Positions 17,913 through 26,843 of a stretch of 64,000 nucleotides of DNA are shown piece by piece. Position 1 is the first letter of the stretch. Each line of letters begins with the position of its first letter. The notes under the pieces are model-generated. The model did not search any database, had not been told where the DNA came from, and saw nothing but the letters and a program-made list of their open reading frames with translations. The DNA is from Poritiphilus flavus (GTDB taxonomy: Bacteria; Bacteroidota; Bacteroidia; Flavobacteriales; Flavobacteriaceae). The translations under genes and the position numbers were made by a program. The stretch spans positions 186,001-250,000 of the forward strand of contig NZ_WXYO01000001.1 of NCBI RefSeq assembly GCF_009901585.1, read 5' to 3'.

Positions 17913-19408
17913 TGCGATTGTTACTGCTACTTATGGGTTTTTCGGTAATGGCAACTTCTCAGGAGGCGAAGCTTCCATTTGGCAAAATGCACATTGACGA
18001 AATCCCTCAGGGATCGAGAGGGGTCTCTATCGCCGACCTTGATGGCAACGGCTTAAACGATATTGTGGTGGCCAACCAGGTAGATTCCACCAAACAATTG
18101 GGAAACACCATCTATTTCAACCACGCCGAAGGTTATAAGAGGGTGGCCATAGCCGATGGCAAGCTGGACGCCTGGAGTGAATCCGTACATACCGTAGATG
18201 TAGACAAGGATGGTGATCTGGACCTTTTCTTTACTACCCAGTTCGGAACTCATAATTTACTGTACCTCAATAATGGGTCTGGCCATTTCTCCGCAGCCGA
18301 TGGTGGAGCGTTGACGAGTGACAAAACAAATTCCCCGGGGGCCTGCTGGTGCGATTATGACCTGGACGGGGATATGGATGTATTTGTGGTTAACCGGGAG
18401 GAGGAGGACGATGAGTTATACATCAACAATGGAAAAGCGGAGTTTAAAAAGGCCATGAATGGCCCCTGGAAAGGCCAGGGTGGCGATGGACGGGCATGTG
18501 CCTGGGGCGATCTGAACGGAGACGGTATGCCAGACCTCTATGTAGTGAATTTTGTTAGGAAAACTGACGGCAAAGTCATAGGTAAGCATCCCAATCAACT
18601 GTACTGGAACACTGGAAATGGGAGTTTTAAGACCGCTACCAACAGCATTGTTGTGGAAGAGGAAAATGCCTCCTACGGAGTAGCCCTGGTAGATTTTGAC
18701 TATGATCACGACCTGGATATCTATGTGACCAATGTGGCTTCTTCTGACGTCAATGCACTCTATGAAAACACCGGAGATGGAACGTTCGGTAAGTTAACGG
18801 ACCTAGCGGTAAGCTATCAAATAAAAAGACCCTCTAAAGGGCAAAGCTGGGGCGATTTTAACAATGACGGATGGTTAGATCTGTACGTTGCCAACGGAAC
18901 TGAAGGCTACCCGGAGATCCAAAACTACCTCTTTTTGGGTACAGCAGATCACTCTTTTGTAAGGGTTTACAATTCCCTTCCTGCCATTGAGGCCCACATC
19001 TCTGCAGGGGCCGCATCCGGCGATCTGGACCATGATGGTGACCTGGATCTTTATGTCTGTAATTGGGGAGGAGAGACCGAAGCTAATGATCATTATACCA
19101 ACCTGCACTCCAGTAATGGGTGGATAAAACTGCGTTTGCAAGGAACTGTTTCCAACAGTTTTGGGATTGGGAGTTGGATAAGCCTGACCACAGATGATCA
19201 GAGGACAATGACACGTTACTTTATCAGGGAGACTGGTTATGGCAGTGAAAATGCTCCTGAGGTTCATTTTGGTCTTGGAAATGCAACCCTGATCGAAAAC
19301 ATAATGGTTGAATGGCCTTCAGGGGAATCACAAACCTTCAGGAATTTGGCGCCAAATGCAGTTTATAAGATTATCGAGGGAAAGGAAATTAAACGAATAG
19401 ATCCATGA
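17909..19408 (+). CDS. Secreted FG-GAP/VCBS repeat protein with ASPIC/UnbV domain (CRTAC1-like)
   Basis: A 499-residue protein with a signal peptide (MMRLLLLLMGFSVMATSQ). Seven Asp-rich calcium-binding-like FG-GAP repeats can be read, such as DVDKDGDLDLF, DYDLDGDMDVF, DLNGDGMPDLY, DFNNDGWLDLY and DLDHDGDLDLY. The last 95 residues form an ASPIC/UnbV domain (WIKLRLQGTVSN ... GYGSENAPEVHFGLG ... IMVEWPSG). It is presumably a periplasmic or surface beta-propeller. It overlaps the genes on both sides by 4 bases, so it is an integral member of the oxidoreductase operon. Its role there is unknown; partner or scaffold of the enzyme is an inference. Confidence 0.9.
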   Translation: MMRLLLLLMGFSVMATSQEAKLPFGKMHIDEIPQGSRGVSIADLDGNGLNDIVVANQVDSTKQLGNTIYFNHAEGYKRVAIADGKLDAWSESVHTVDVDKDGDLDLFFTTQFGTHNLLYLNNGSGHFSAADGGALTSDKTNSPGACWCDYDLDGDMDVFVVNREEEDDELYINNGKAEFKKAMNGPWKGQGGDGRACAWGDLNGDGMPDLYVVNFVRKTDGKVIGKHPNQLYWNTGNGSFKTATNSIVVEEENASYGVALVDFDYDHDLDIYVTNVASSDVNALYENTGDGTFGKLTDLAVSYQIKRPSKGQSWGDFNNDGWLDLYVANGTEGYPEIQNYLFLGTADHSFVRVYNSLPAIEAHISAGAASGDLDHDGDLDLYVCNWGGETEANDHYTNLHSSNGWIKLRLQGTVSNSFGIGSWISLTTDDQRTMTRYFIRETGYGSENAPEVHFGLGNATLIENIMVEWPSGESQTFRNLAPNAVYKIIEGKEIKRIDP

Positions 19409-21600
19409 AAAAAGAGCTAGACAGAAGAACCTTTATCAAACTCACCGGCACGGCCAGCGGAGCCCTGTTGGTTGGAACCCACATCTGGTCTTGCAAAGAC
19501 GAGAAACTACCGGCTGAGCAGTATGAATTTTCGCCCCTGATCAAAATAGATAGCGAGGGTTGGATCACCCTGATCGCCAAAAACCCCGAGATAGGACAGG
19601 GTATTAAGACCTCATTGCCCATGATACTCGCAGAAGAGCTTGGGGCAGATTGGAACAAGGTAAAAGTTGAACAAGCGGATTTCGATGAAAAATATGAGGA
19701 GCAATGGGCGGGAGGAAGCTTCGCCATAATCCTTAACTGGGACCTGATGCGGACCGCAGCAGCCAAAGCAAGACAGGTTTTGATTGAGGTCGCCTCTAAA
19801 AGACTCAATAAACCGATTAATGAACTTATCGCCAGAAACAGCCGGATTGAACATCCCCAATCAGGGGAGGGAATACCCTTTGCTGAACTGCTACAGGAAG
19901 CCTCAAAACTGTCGGCGCCGGAGGAGGTGGAATTTAAGTCGGTCGACTCCTATGAAATCATAGGCAAAAAAACACCCCAGGTAGATATGGACGAACTACT
20001 TAACGGCAAGGCAATTTTTGGCCTTGATGTTCAGGTGCCAGATATGTGTTATGCCACGGTGCTAAAGAATCCTGTTCATAACGGGGGTGTAGGCAAATTC
20101 GATGGGGCAGCAGCCAGATCGGTTTCTGGTGTATTGGACGTTGTGGAACTCAATAACCAGGAATATGGCGGCCGCCTGATTGGTCCAAACAGCCCCAACT
20201 TTGTTAACGGGATAGCCGTGATTGCAAATAATACCTGGGCCGCCTTCAAAGCAGCCAAATTACTCAACGTGAAATGGGATAACTCCACCTCCAGACGGGA
20301 AAATACAGAGCAAATATTTCAGCGATTTCACCAGCAACTAGCGGATACCACTATAGAAAGATCAGATGGAAATACAGAAAGGGCAATACGGAATGCCACC
20401 ACGACCTTTGAAGCCATTTACGAACTGCCTTTTCTGGCCCATGTGCCCATGGAGCCCATGAATTGTACTGTAGATTTCAGAACAGACCACTGTGAGGTCT
20501 GGGCCCCAACCCAAAACCCCAAAGCCCTGGAAGAAGGACTGATTAGATTATTCAAGCTGTCTCCGGAACAGATCACCATTCATCTCCCAAGAATAGGAGG
20601 TGCATTTGGCAGAAGATACTATGTGGACTACGCCATGGATGCGGCTATATTATCTAAAAAAATGGGAAGGCCGGTTAAATTATGCTGGACCCGGGAGGAA
20701 GATATCAAACACGATTGGTACAGGCCAGCAAGTGTTCACAAGATGGTAGCAGGCCTGGACGGTGAAGGAAAAGTGACCGCCTGGAAACATGTACTTGCCA
20801 ATGCCTCCCGAAAGACTTCTTTAGGAAGAGAAGGAAATCCGGCAGGTACGGAGATCGATGAATACGAATTCCCGGCCGGCTTTGTCCCTAACCTGCAGTT
20901 AGAGTACGGCCATGTGCTTAGCGATGTTCCACTGGGGCAATGGCGGGCAGTAGGGCATTCCGCCACGGCTTTTTCAGCGCTTTGTTTCCTGGATGAACTG
21001 GCCGTACTAAACCAGGCAGACCCCATAGCCTACTTCCTCGACTTCCTGGGCGAACCCAGAATGGTGCCCGTTGTAGACGACTATGAATACGATGCTTCGC
21101 GCTTGATTGCGGTTGTAGAAAAAGTAAGGGATAACAGCAACTGGGGTTCCAGCCTACCCAAGGGTTGGGGAAGAGGTTTTGCTGCCAGCAAGCATTCGGG
21201 GTCATTCGTAGCAGAAGTGGTCACTGTAGCCGTAGACACAAACGAAAAAATTCGGGTGGTAAGCGTTGATGCGGTAGTAGATTGTGGCATAGTGGTAAAC
21301 CCTTCCGGAGCAGCTGCCCAGGTTGAAGGAGGTATTCTGGAGGGTCTTTGTGCTGCTCTATACGGTGAAATCACCATCAAAGATGGGGTTTCGGAACAAT
21401 CTAATTTCAATGATTATAGATGGATGCGGATGGAAGAATCTCCCGAGATCAAAGTGGAGTTTATCGCTAACGAACTACCGCCCAGAGGACTGGGTGAGCC
21501 ACCACTACCCCCGGCCGCCCCTGCTCTGGCAAATGCGATTTTTGCCGCTACGGGTAGGAGGATACGGAAGCTTCCGATTAATAAACCAGCACTTCCATAA
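19405..21600 (+). CDS. Molybdopterin-binding subunit of an isoquinoline 1-oxidoreductase-type hydroxylase
   Basis: A 731-residue large subunit. A twin-arginine signal (DRRTFIKLTGTASGALLVGT) ends in a possible lipobox (HIWSC), so the enzyme is likely exported folded with its cofactor. Mo-cofactor motifs include GQGIKTSLPMILAEEL, GGAFGRRYYVDYAMDAA and the catalytic Glu loop RGLGEPPLPPAAPALANAIF. The substrate cannot be told from sequence; the family hydroxylates N-heterocycles or oxidises aldehydes. It shares ATGA overlap with the FG-GAP gene. No XdhC/CoxF-like maturation gene is adjacent. Confidence 0.92.
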   Translation: MKKELDRRTFIKLTGTASGALLVGTHIWSCKDEKLPAEQYEFSPLIKIDSEGWITLIAKNPEIGQGIKTSLPMILAEELGADWNKVKVEQADFDEKYEEQWAGGSFAIILNWDLMRTAAAKARQVLIEVASKRLNKPINELIARNSRIEHPQSGEGIPFAELLQEASKLSAPEEVEFKSVDSYEIIGKKTPQVDMDELLNGKAIFGLDVQVPDMCYATVLKNPVHNGGVGKFDGAAARSVSGVLDVVELNNQEYGGRLIGPNSPNFVNGIAVIANNTWAAFKAAKLLNVKWDNSTSRRENTEQIFQRFHQQLADTTIERSDGNTERAIRNATTTFEAIYELPFLAHVPMEPMNCTVDFRTDHCEVWAPTQNPKALEEGLIRLFKLSPEQITIHLPRIGGAFGRRYYVDYAMDAAILSKKMGRPVKLCWTREEDIKHDWYRPASVHKMVAGLDGEGKVTAWKHVLANASRKTSLGREGNPAGTEIDEYEFPAGFVPNLQLEYGHVLSDVPLGQWRAVGHSATAFSALCFLDELAVLNQADPIAYFLDFLGEPRMVPVVDDYEYDASRLIAVVEKVRDNSNWGSSLPKGWGRGFAASKHSGSFVAEVVTVAVDTNEKIRVVSVDAVVDCGIVVNPSGAAAQVEGGILEGLCAALYGEITIKDGVSEQSNFNDYRWMRMEESPEIKVEFIANELPPRGLGEPPLPPAAPALANAIFAATGRRIRKLPINKPALP

Positions 21601-21607
21601 GATAGCA

Positions 21608-21642
21608 CGGATTACACCTTGTCCGCCTCTGGTGGAAATCCG
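21608..21642 (+). repeat. Short hairpin F, long-loop form
   Basis: CGGATT (21608-21613) pairs with AATCCG (21637-21642), with inner ACC/GGT. The same element recurs near 33420 and 45815. Short-loop forms (CGGATTGCAAATCCG) occur near 45592 and, with one mismatch, near 7525. It lies just after the molybdenum hydroxylase operon. Confidence 0.6.
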
Positions 21643-21658
21643 CATTAGCCAGGTAAAT

Positions 21659-21892
21659 GTTCTTTTTTGCATCGCCCAAAAAAGAACGAAAAAATGCTAG
21701 GCTGATTTTAGCTTTCTTGAAATACTACCAAAAGTCTGCGGCCGCGCAATCCAGGCCGTTTTTGCTCAACAAAATGCTCTATGGATTGCTTCCATCTCCT
21801 ACGGCAGACTTTTCTTGATTTACTACGAAACCTAAAATATGCCATGCCTGGGAGTGGCATGAGATATACTTCCTCTTTTGGGCAAGGGGTAA
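21659..21892 (+). repeat. Interspersed repeat family C, copy C3
   Basis: Opens with GTTCTTTTTTG/CAAAAAAGAAC and keeps the GCGGCC/GGCC arm and the AAAATGCTCTATGGATTGC and TTTTCTTGATTTACTACGAA blocks. The downstream AGTACG palindrome is altered (GGAGTGGCATGAGATATACTTC). It joins element B2 directly. Confidence 0.72.
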
Positions 21893-21894
21893 AA

Positions 21895-22165
21895 GCACTT
21901 CCGCTTGCAGCAGCGCTATTTCTTAAAACCCTTCGGTTCGCTTTCAATGAAAAACTTCAATAGAAGGTCAACCTTTTTGGTCAGCATAGAAGACAGGCTT
22001 CGTAAAGAATCGCCGAAGCCTTTCAGCCTCCGTAGCCGAGCTACTTCGGCGAAGGAACCTGGAGGCGATTTAGAAGAATGACTTCGGTTTTAAAGCGGAG
22101 CTTTAAAAATGCCTCTCCAAAAAGTCCCCTTTTTAGTTTCCTTTTTGGGGAAGCAAAAAGGAAAA
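21895..22165 (+). repeat. Structured intergenic element, body type B, copy B2 (best preserved)
   Basis: Leader, then outer stem CTTTTTGG (21973-21980)/CCAAAAAG (22117-22124). Arm 1 GGCTTCG (21996-22002)/CGAAGCC (22014-22020). Arm 2 CCTCC (22027-22031)/GGAGG (22061-22065) with inner GTAGC/GCTAC. Arm 3 TTTTAAAGC (22088-22096)/GCTTTAAAA (22100-22108). Terminal hairpin TTTCCTTTTTG/CAAAAAGGAAA (22137-22164). All five stems are perfect in this copy. Confidence 0.82.
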
Positions 22166-22195
22166 GAAAACCCAAATGCAGCTTTTTAGAGGTAG

Positions 22196-22346
22196 TTTTG
22201 TTTTTATCCTGTTCTTTTGTCTTGATACAAATGCGAAGCATTCACGAATACCGTATTATTAAATAGACAAGCAATGAGTAAAAGAACCAGACCCGCCCGT
22301 ACCGAACGGTACCTGCCCGAAATGCAAGGCGGGCGTTCGGGCGGGT
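22196..22346 (+). repeat. Interspersed repeat family E, copy 2
   Basis: Second copy of the 150-base element at 6961, including the GC-rich arms ACCCGCCCGTACCGAACGG and GGCGGGCGTTCGGGCGGG, which can form a long hairpin. It follows element B2 directly. Confidence 0.75.
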
Positions 22347-22574
22347 TGATTCGTTTCTTTTGAGTAAGCAAAGAAAATAGAGGGGGAAATCGTACAGAAC
22401 CTTGTTTTGTTTACCCAAACCAATATCAACTTATAACAAGAATTGAGTCCATTCTTGAGTTGATAGATTAAACATGCAAATGGGCTAGTAATTTTTGTAT
22501 CTGAAGCATTTAATAGTTACTTTCCCTCTTTTAAAAACTAACCGTGATAATCAACCTCCTCAAACTTAACCTAA

Positions 22575-24407
22575 ATGAAAAAGCCAATACTTTTACTACT
22601 CTCCCTTTGCTTATTTTTTTCTTGCTCAAAGGATGAGGATCCAACGGAAGGTCCAAATCTTGAGGGAAATTCAACAATAGTCGTAACTGTAATTGAAAAT
22701 AATACTCCTGTAGAGGAAGGTGTTACAGTAATTACTTTACCCGCGACTAAAGAGTTATTGACCAATTCTTTTGGCCAGGTAGAGATTGCGGACATTCCCG
22801 CAGGTAAATACGATGTATATGCCTATATTCCATCTTATGGCAGCGGCAAAACTGTTACCTCAATAGAAACTGATGAATTACAGAATATAGATGTCGATCT
22901 TATACAGGGGAGACTTCTGGAACCGTCCACCATCATTCTTTCCCCATCGAACAATACAGGATTTGCAGATGGTGAGGAGGTTTCTTTCACAGGTGTCGTT
23001 GCGGATAACAACACGATCGCCGCTGAACTCATCCATGAATGGTCCAGTGATTTAGATGGTGTCATTAGCAACTCTACAATTGATGCTAATGGTAACACAA
23101 GCGTAAATACATCCACTCTTTCACAAGGAGAACATGTTATCACACTTTCCGCCACCAATAATCTGGGTATTACTTCCAGTTCTACCATTCAAATAAATAC
23201 TTTATCCCCACCTGAAGTTGAGCTCGTTTCAGTTAAGAATAATGACGGAACCATCAGCCTTGACTGGGGGTCTTTACCTCAGGACATAGAACGAATAGAG
23301 ATCATACGTTATGTTGGGCAAGGTTCTTATACAGAAGAGACTATTGCAGTATTTACGGATAATATCACCACATATATTGATCATACGGTTCCTTTTGCAG
23401 AGAGTGTAAGCTACTATATCAAGTACTTTAACAATACGGGGCGTTCAAGAATTAGTAACACGGTAACCGAAGAGGGGGCACCAATTTTTAATTTTCAACC
23501 CATTCAGGCTGAAATCCACTGGTCACGATCTTTGATCTACATCAAAACACCTAATAACAAAATTGTGGTGTTAGACTATGAAAAGCAAGAAATAGTTCTG
23601 GAGAAAGTTTTTGAAGGGACCATTGGAAATTTCGCGATCGGAGATAATGGATTTGGGGAAGAACTATATGTGCCAAGCAGTGATGGCTGGATTTATATTT
23701 ATGATTTGAGCACCTTTGAGTATAAAGAAGTTATCAATGTAGGGGATCCGGTTACATCGGTGGTAACCGATCAAAATGGACTTGTTTATTCTTCTTCAGC
23801 ACCCTCTCCCTGGTGGGAACAACCGCTTAAAGTGTTCAATAGATCCGATTTACAATTTGTAGATGGGGGTGGTGATTTTGATAGATGTATTCTTAGAATG
23901 CTACCATCAAATAATGAGATCATTGAAATATCTACAACCATTTCCCCAATAGATATGGATTACTACAGATTTGACTCCAATGGAATGTTCGTGGAGAGTA
24001 AGGATGACAGGTACCACGGGGATCATCCTTTGAATGCCAGAATTTTTAAGGTCGCTCCCAGCAATGGCTATCTTGTAACTTCTTCTCAGGGAGCGGTATA
24101 CTCTGCGGATTCTAATATGGATTATAAGGGAGTTTTACCAAGAGGTTCAGGTACGTTTTCTGATTTCGAATTCAGTGCTGATGCCTCCAGTATCTATGGA
24201 GCTCTGAGTAACAGTAAGGCGATCAACATATTCAATGGCACCAACCTTAACAAGACAGGGGAAATCAGCACGGGAGGATATCCGGCCTTTATTTTTAGAA
24301 GAGGTAACCAAATAATCTCCCTTAGTTCCCCAACCCAGTTCGAGACCGCTTATTACCATTCAAATGGCGCCAACAGCTTTGGGTTAGAATTTATTACTCT
24401 AGAATAA
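22575..24407 (+). CDS. Multidomain surface lipoprotein with beta-propeller
   Basis: A 610-residue lipoprotein (MKKPILLLLSLCLFFSC, lipidated Cys 17). Domains in order: carboxypeptidase-regulatory/CnaB-like (about 34-110, TIVVTVIENNTPVEEGVTV), immunoglobulin/PKD-like (115-205), fibronectin III-like (210-300) and a C-terminal region with propeller-like repeats (305-610, IYIYDLSTFEYKEVINVGDP). It ends 12 bases before the next gene, so the two are probably co-transcribed. Function unknown; the layout suggests binding at the cell surface. Confidence 0.82.
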   Translation: MKKPILLLLSLCLFFSCSKDEDPTEGPNLEGNSTIVVTVIENNTPVEEGVTVITLPATKELLTNSFGQVEIADIPAGKYDVYAYIPSYGSGKTVTSIETDELQNIDVDLIQGRLLEPSTIILSPSNNTGFADGEEVSFTGVVADNNTIAAELIHEWSSDLDGVISNSTIDANGNTSVNTSTLSQGEHVITLSATNNLGITSSSTIQINTLSPPEVELVSVKNNDGTISLDWGSLPQDIERIEIIRYVGQGSYTEETIAVFTDNITTYIDHTVPFAESVSYYIKYFNNTGRSRISNTVTEEGAPIFNFQPIQAEIHWSRSLIYIKTPNNKIVVLDYEKQEIVLEKVFEGTIGNFAIGDNGFGEELYVPSSDGWIYIYDLSTFEYKEVINVGDPVTSVVTDQNGLVYSSSAPSPWWEQPLKVFNRSDLQFVDGGGDFDRCILRMLPSNNEIIEISTTISPIDMDYYRFDSNGMFVESKDDRYHGDHPLNARIFKVAPSNGYLVTSSQGAVYSADSNMDYKGVLPRGSGTFSDFEFSADASSIYGALSNSKAINIFNGTNLNKTGEISTGGYPAFIFRRGNQIISLSSPTQFETAYYHSNGANSFGLEFITLE

Positions 24408-24419
24408 GCGCTGTCAAAA

Positions 24420-26714
24420 ATGTCCAAACAAGCCCTGATGGTACTTTTTGCCGCTGTGATAGTATTTTATTCCTGTGCTAAGGATGGTGAAGATGAGGTT
24501 TCCGGAGGATTGGAAAACAGGGATCCGGAGGTTGAAACTCTCGATGCCATCAGAAGGGATGAAAACAGATTGATCACACTTTCCGGAAAGGCGAACTCTA
24601 ACAACAATAATATAGATGACCATGGTTTTGATTTCGCCAGAGACAGTCTTTTCTCAAAGGACAAACAATCAAGTAATTTAGGGGAATTAACTTCTGATGG
24701 TACTTATCAATCTCCTGTTGAAGAGCTTTTGCAAGACAACGGGCGCTATTATTTTAGGGCTTTCATAGCGTATCAAAATCAGCAGAAGTACGGTTCCGTA
24801 AAATCGTTTATCTACAATAATGGTTTGGCTCCCAGTATAGATTCGGTTTCCTCCAGGTATGGTCACCTGGGGGATACACTTACATTTTATGGGAAACAGT
24901 TCAACGATAACATTTCAAATATCAAGGTTAGCTTTTCTTCTTACTACAGTGAAGTTTTAACCGCCTCAGACTCGGTACTAACTTGTGTTATCCCCAACTT
25001 TACGCAAGGAAAAAAACCGATTATAGCACTAGAGAATTCAAATGGAATTTCAAATTTCTCAGATTTCGAACTCTACACCCCTCAAATTGAAACAGTTGAT
25101 CCGATTGAGGCTGTTGCAGGAGATACCATAACCCTTAGCGGAAATCATTTTGATACCAGATTATCAGGAAATCGATTGTCTGTTGGTGGTGTCCCTTCTG
25201 AAATTGTGGATGCAGAAAGAACAACCTTAAAGTTTGTTGTTCCTCAGGAGCTCGCCTCACAATCTGAGTCGATCAAGCTAATGGCCCAGAATCAGGAAAT
25301 TACTTATTCAGAAAATTTAAGACTTGCAGCTCCGGAAATAAACAGCTTTTCTCCCGAAACAGCCACTTTTGGAGATCAAATTAAGATCACTGGCAACAAT
25401 TTTGCCCGATTGGCTTCCGCGAACAAGGTCTATTTTGGGGAGGTTGAGGCAAAAGTGGTAAATGCCGAAAAAGATGAATTAATAGTAATTGTACCTGACG
25501 ATCTGGAAATGAGTACTGAATTACTTAAAATTGAGGCCCAGTTTCAGGTTGATATTTCGGAAACACCCTTTAATTTGACCCCTCCGCAAATCAGTTTTGT
25601 GCCAAATGAGTTCTATGCTAACTCAGAGCTGAACATCGAAGGCGCCTACTTTCACCCCGATCCAAACAAGAACCTTATTCTCTTTGAAGAAACCGAAGCA
25701 AGGATCATATCAGGGGATCGTAATTCGTTGACGGTAACTGCTCCCTGGGGGCCATATCCGAGAAGAAAGACCAAAGTAAAGATTAAGCTACTGGACCTGG
25801 AAGTTGAGTACGACATTGACCTTACTTTACTTGATAAGTGGATCATGGTTTCCGATTCCCTTCCATTTTATTACTACAGATCTTTGAACAACGCGGCCGT
25901 CGCCCAAGGCAGTGTATTTATTATAGCAAGAGATAAAGACAATTCTTCCGGTGGTTACTTTCTTTGGAAATTGACCTTTGACGATTTGACATGGGAAAAA
26001 AGTGCATTACCATTCGATTTGAAATGGTCCGGTAAGTTAGTGTCAAACGATCAGAATTTATACGTTTATACAGCAACAGCGGAAAATGAGTTTTGGGAAT
26101 ATGATCCGCTAACAGAAATTTGGACTAAAAAGGGCAGTTTTATTGGAAACAGAAGGGATTATCCAGCCCAATTTTCTATAAATGAGGACATTTACATCGG
26201 AATAGGTTCAGATTTTGAACCATATACCAATATAGCTTATACAGATTTTTATAAATACATTCCTGGCACGGATTCCTGGGTTCAGATAAGTGATCTTCCG
26301 TTGGACGAATGGGGTGGCAAGCATAGAACGGAGACCGCGAATTTCAGTGTTGGTGGAATTGGTTATATCACAGGGGGTGCAAGGAATACGGGAGATTATG
26401 ATTCATGGTCATTTAATCCGGCTACAGATACGTGGACTCAAATAGCCGATTTTCCTTATGCAGCCAGTTACACAGTAGGCTTTGCCCTCAATGGCTCTGG
26501 TTACGTTACTGGAACTGGTTATTCAGGTAAGGAATCCTGGCGGTACGATATAAGTACTAATAGTTGGATTCAGTCTGACGATATTGGAAGACCAAGAGGG
26601 GGGCATTTTTCATTTGTGTTGAATGGCAGAGCTTACGTTGGTGGAAGTGGATGGCCGGTTGGTTCCGGAGCGGACGCCGCACAATTCGAATTATTTGAAT
26701 ATGTGCCGGATTAG
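24420..26714 (+). CDS. IPT/TIG and kelch-repeat surface lipoprotein
   Basis: A 764-residue lipoprotein (MSKQALMVLFAAVIVFYSC). An N-terminal segment of about 110 residues is followed by four IPT/TIG immunoglobulin-like domains (about 138-460; hallmark phrases GDTLTFYGKQF, GDTITLSGNHF, GDQIKITGNNF, NSELNIEGAYF). A kelch-type beta-propeller runs to the end (GYITGGARNTGDYDSWSFNP, YDISTNSWIQ). TIG-plus-kelch lipoproteins are frequent in Bacteroidota, sometimes with glycan loci. It is the second gene of a two-gene unit; the GH20 gene converges on it. Confidence 0.88.
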   Translation: MSKQALMVLFAAVIVFYSCAKDGEDEVSGGLENRDPEVETLDAIRRDENRLITLSGKANSNNNNIDDHGFDFARDSLFSKDKQSSNLGELTSDGTYQSPVEELLQDNGRYYFRAFIAYQNQQKYGSVKSFIYNNGLAPSIDSVSSRYGHLGDTLTFYGKQFNDNISNIKVSFSSYYSEVLTASDSVLTCVIPNFTQGKKPIIALENSNGISNFSDFELYTPQIETVDPIEAVAGDTITLSGNHFDTRLSGNRLSVGGVPSEIVDAERTTLKFVVPQELASQSESIKLMAQNQEITYSENLRLAAPEINSFSPETATFGDQIKITGNNFARLASANKVYFGEVEAKVVNAEKDELIVIVPDDLEMSTELLKIEAQFQVDISETPFNLTPPQISFVPNEFYANSELNIEGAYFHPDPNKNLILFEETEARIISGDRNSLTVTAPWGPYPRRKTKVKIKLLDLEVEYDIDLTLLDKWIMVSDSLPFYYYRSLNNAAVAQGSVFIIARDKDNSSGGYFLWKLTFDDLTWEKSALPFDLKWSGKLVSNDQNLYVYTATAENEFWEYDPLTEIWTKKGSFIGNRRDYPAQFSINEDIYIGIGSDFEPYTNIAYTDFYKYIPGTDSWVQISDLPLDEWGGKHRTETANFSVGGIGYITGGARNTGDYDSWSFNPATDTWTQIADFPYAASYTVGFALNGSGYVTGTGYSGKESWRYDISTNSWIQSDDIGRPRGGHFSFVLNGRAYVGGSGWPVGSGADAAQFELFEYVPD

Positions 26715-26843
26715 ACTTCTTTCGAACCAAAGTTGAAATTCTATTGCTCAGTTAAAAGATCACTGCCAAAATCAAGCGGGCTAGACCCAAGGACTTAGGG
26801 TGTATTTAGCAATCGGAAAGAAGCGGTGAACCTGATACGCCTA

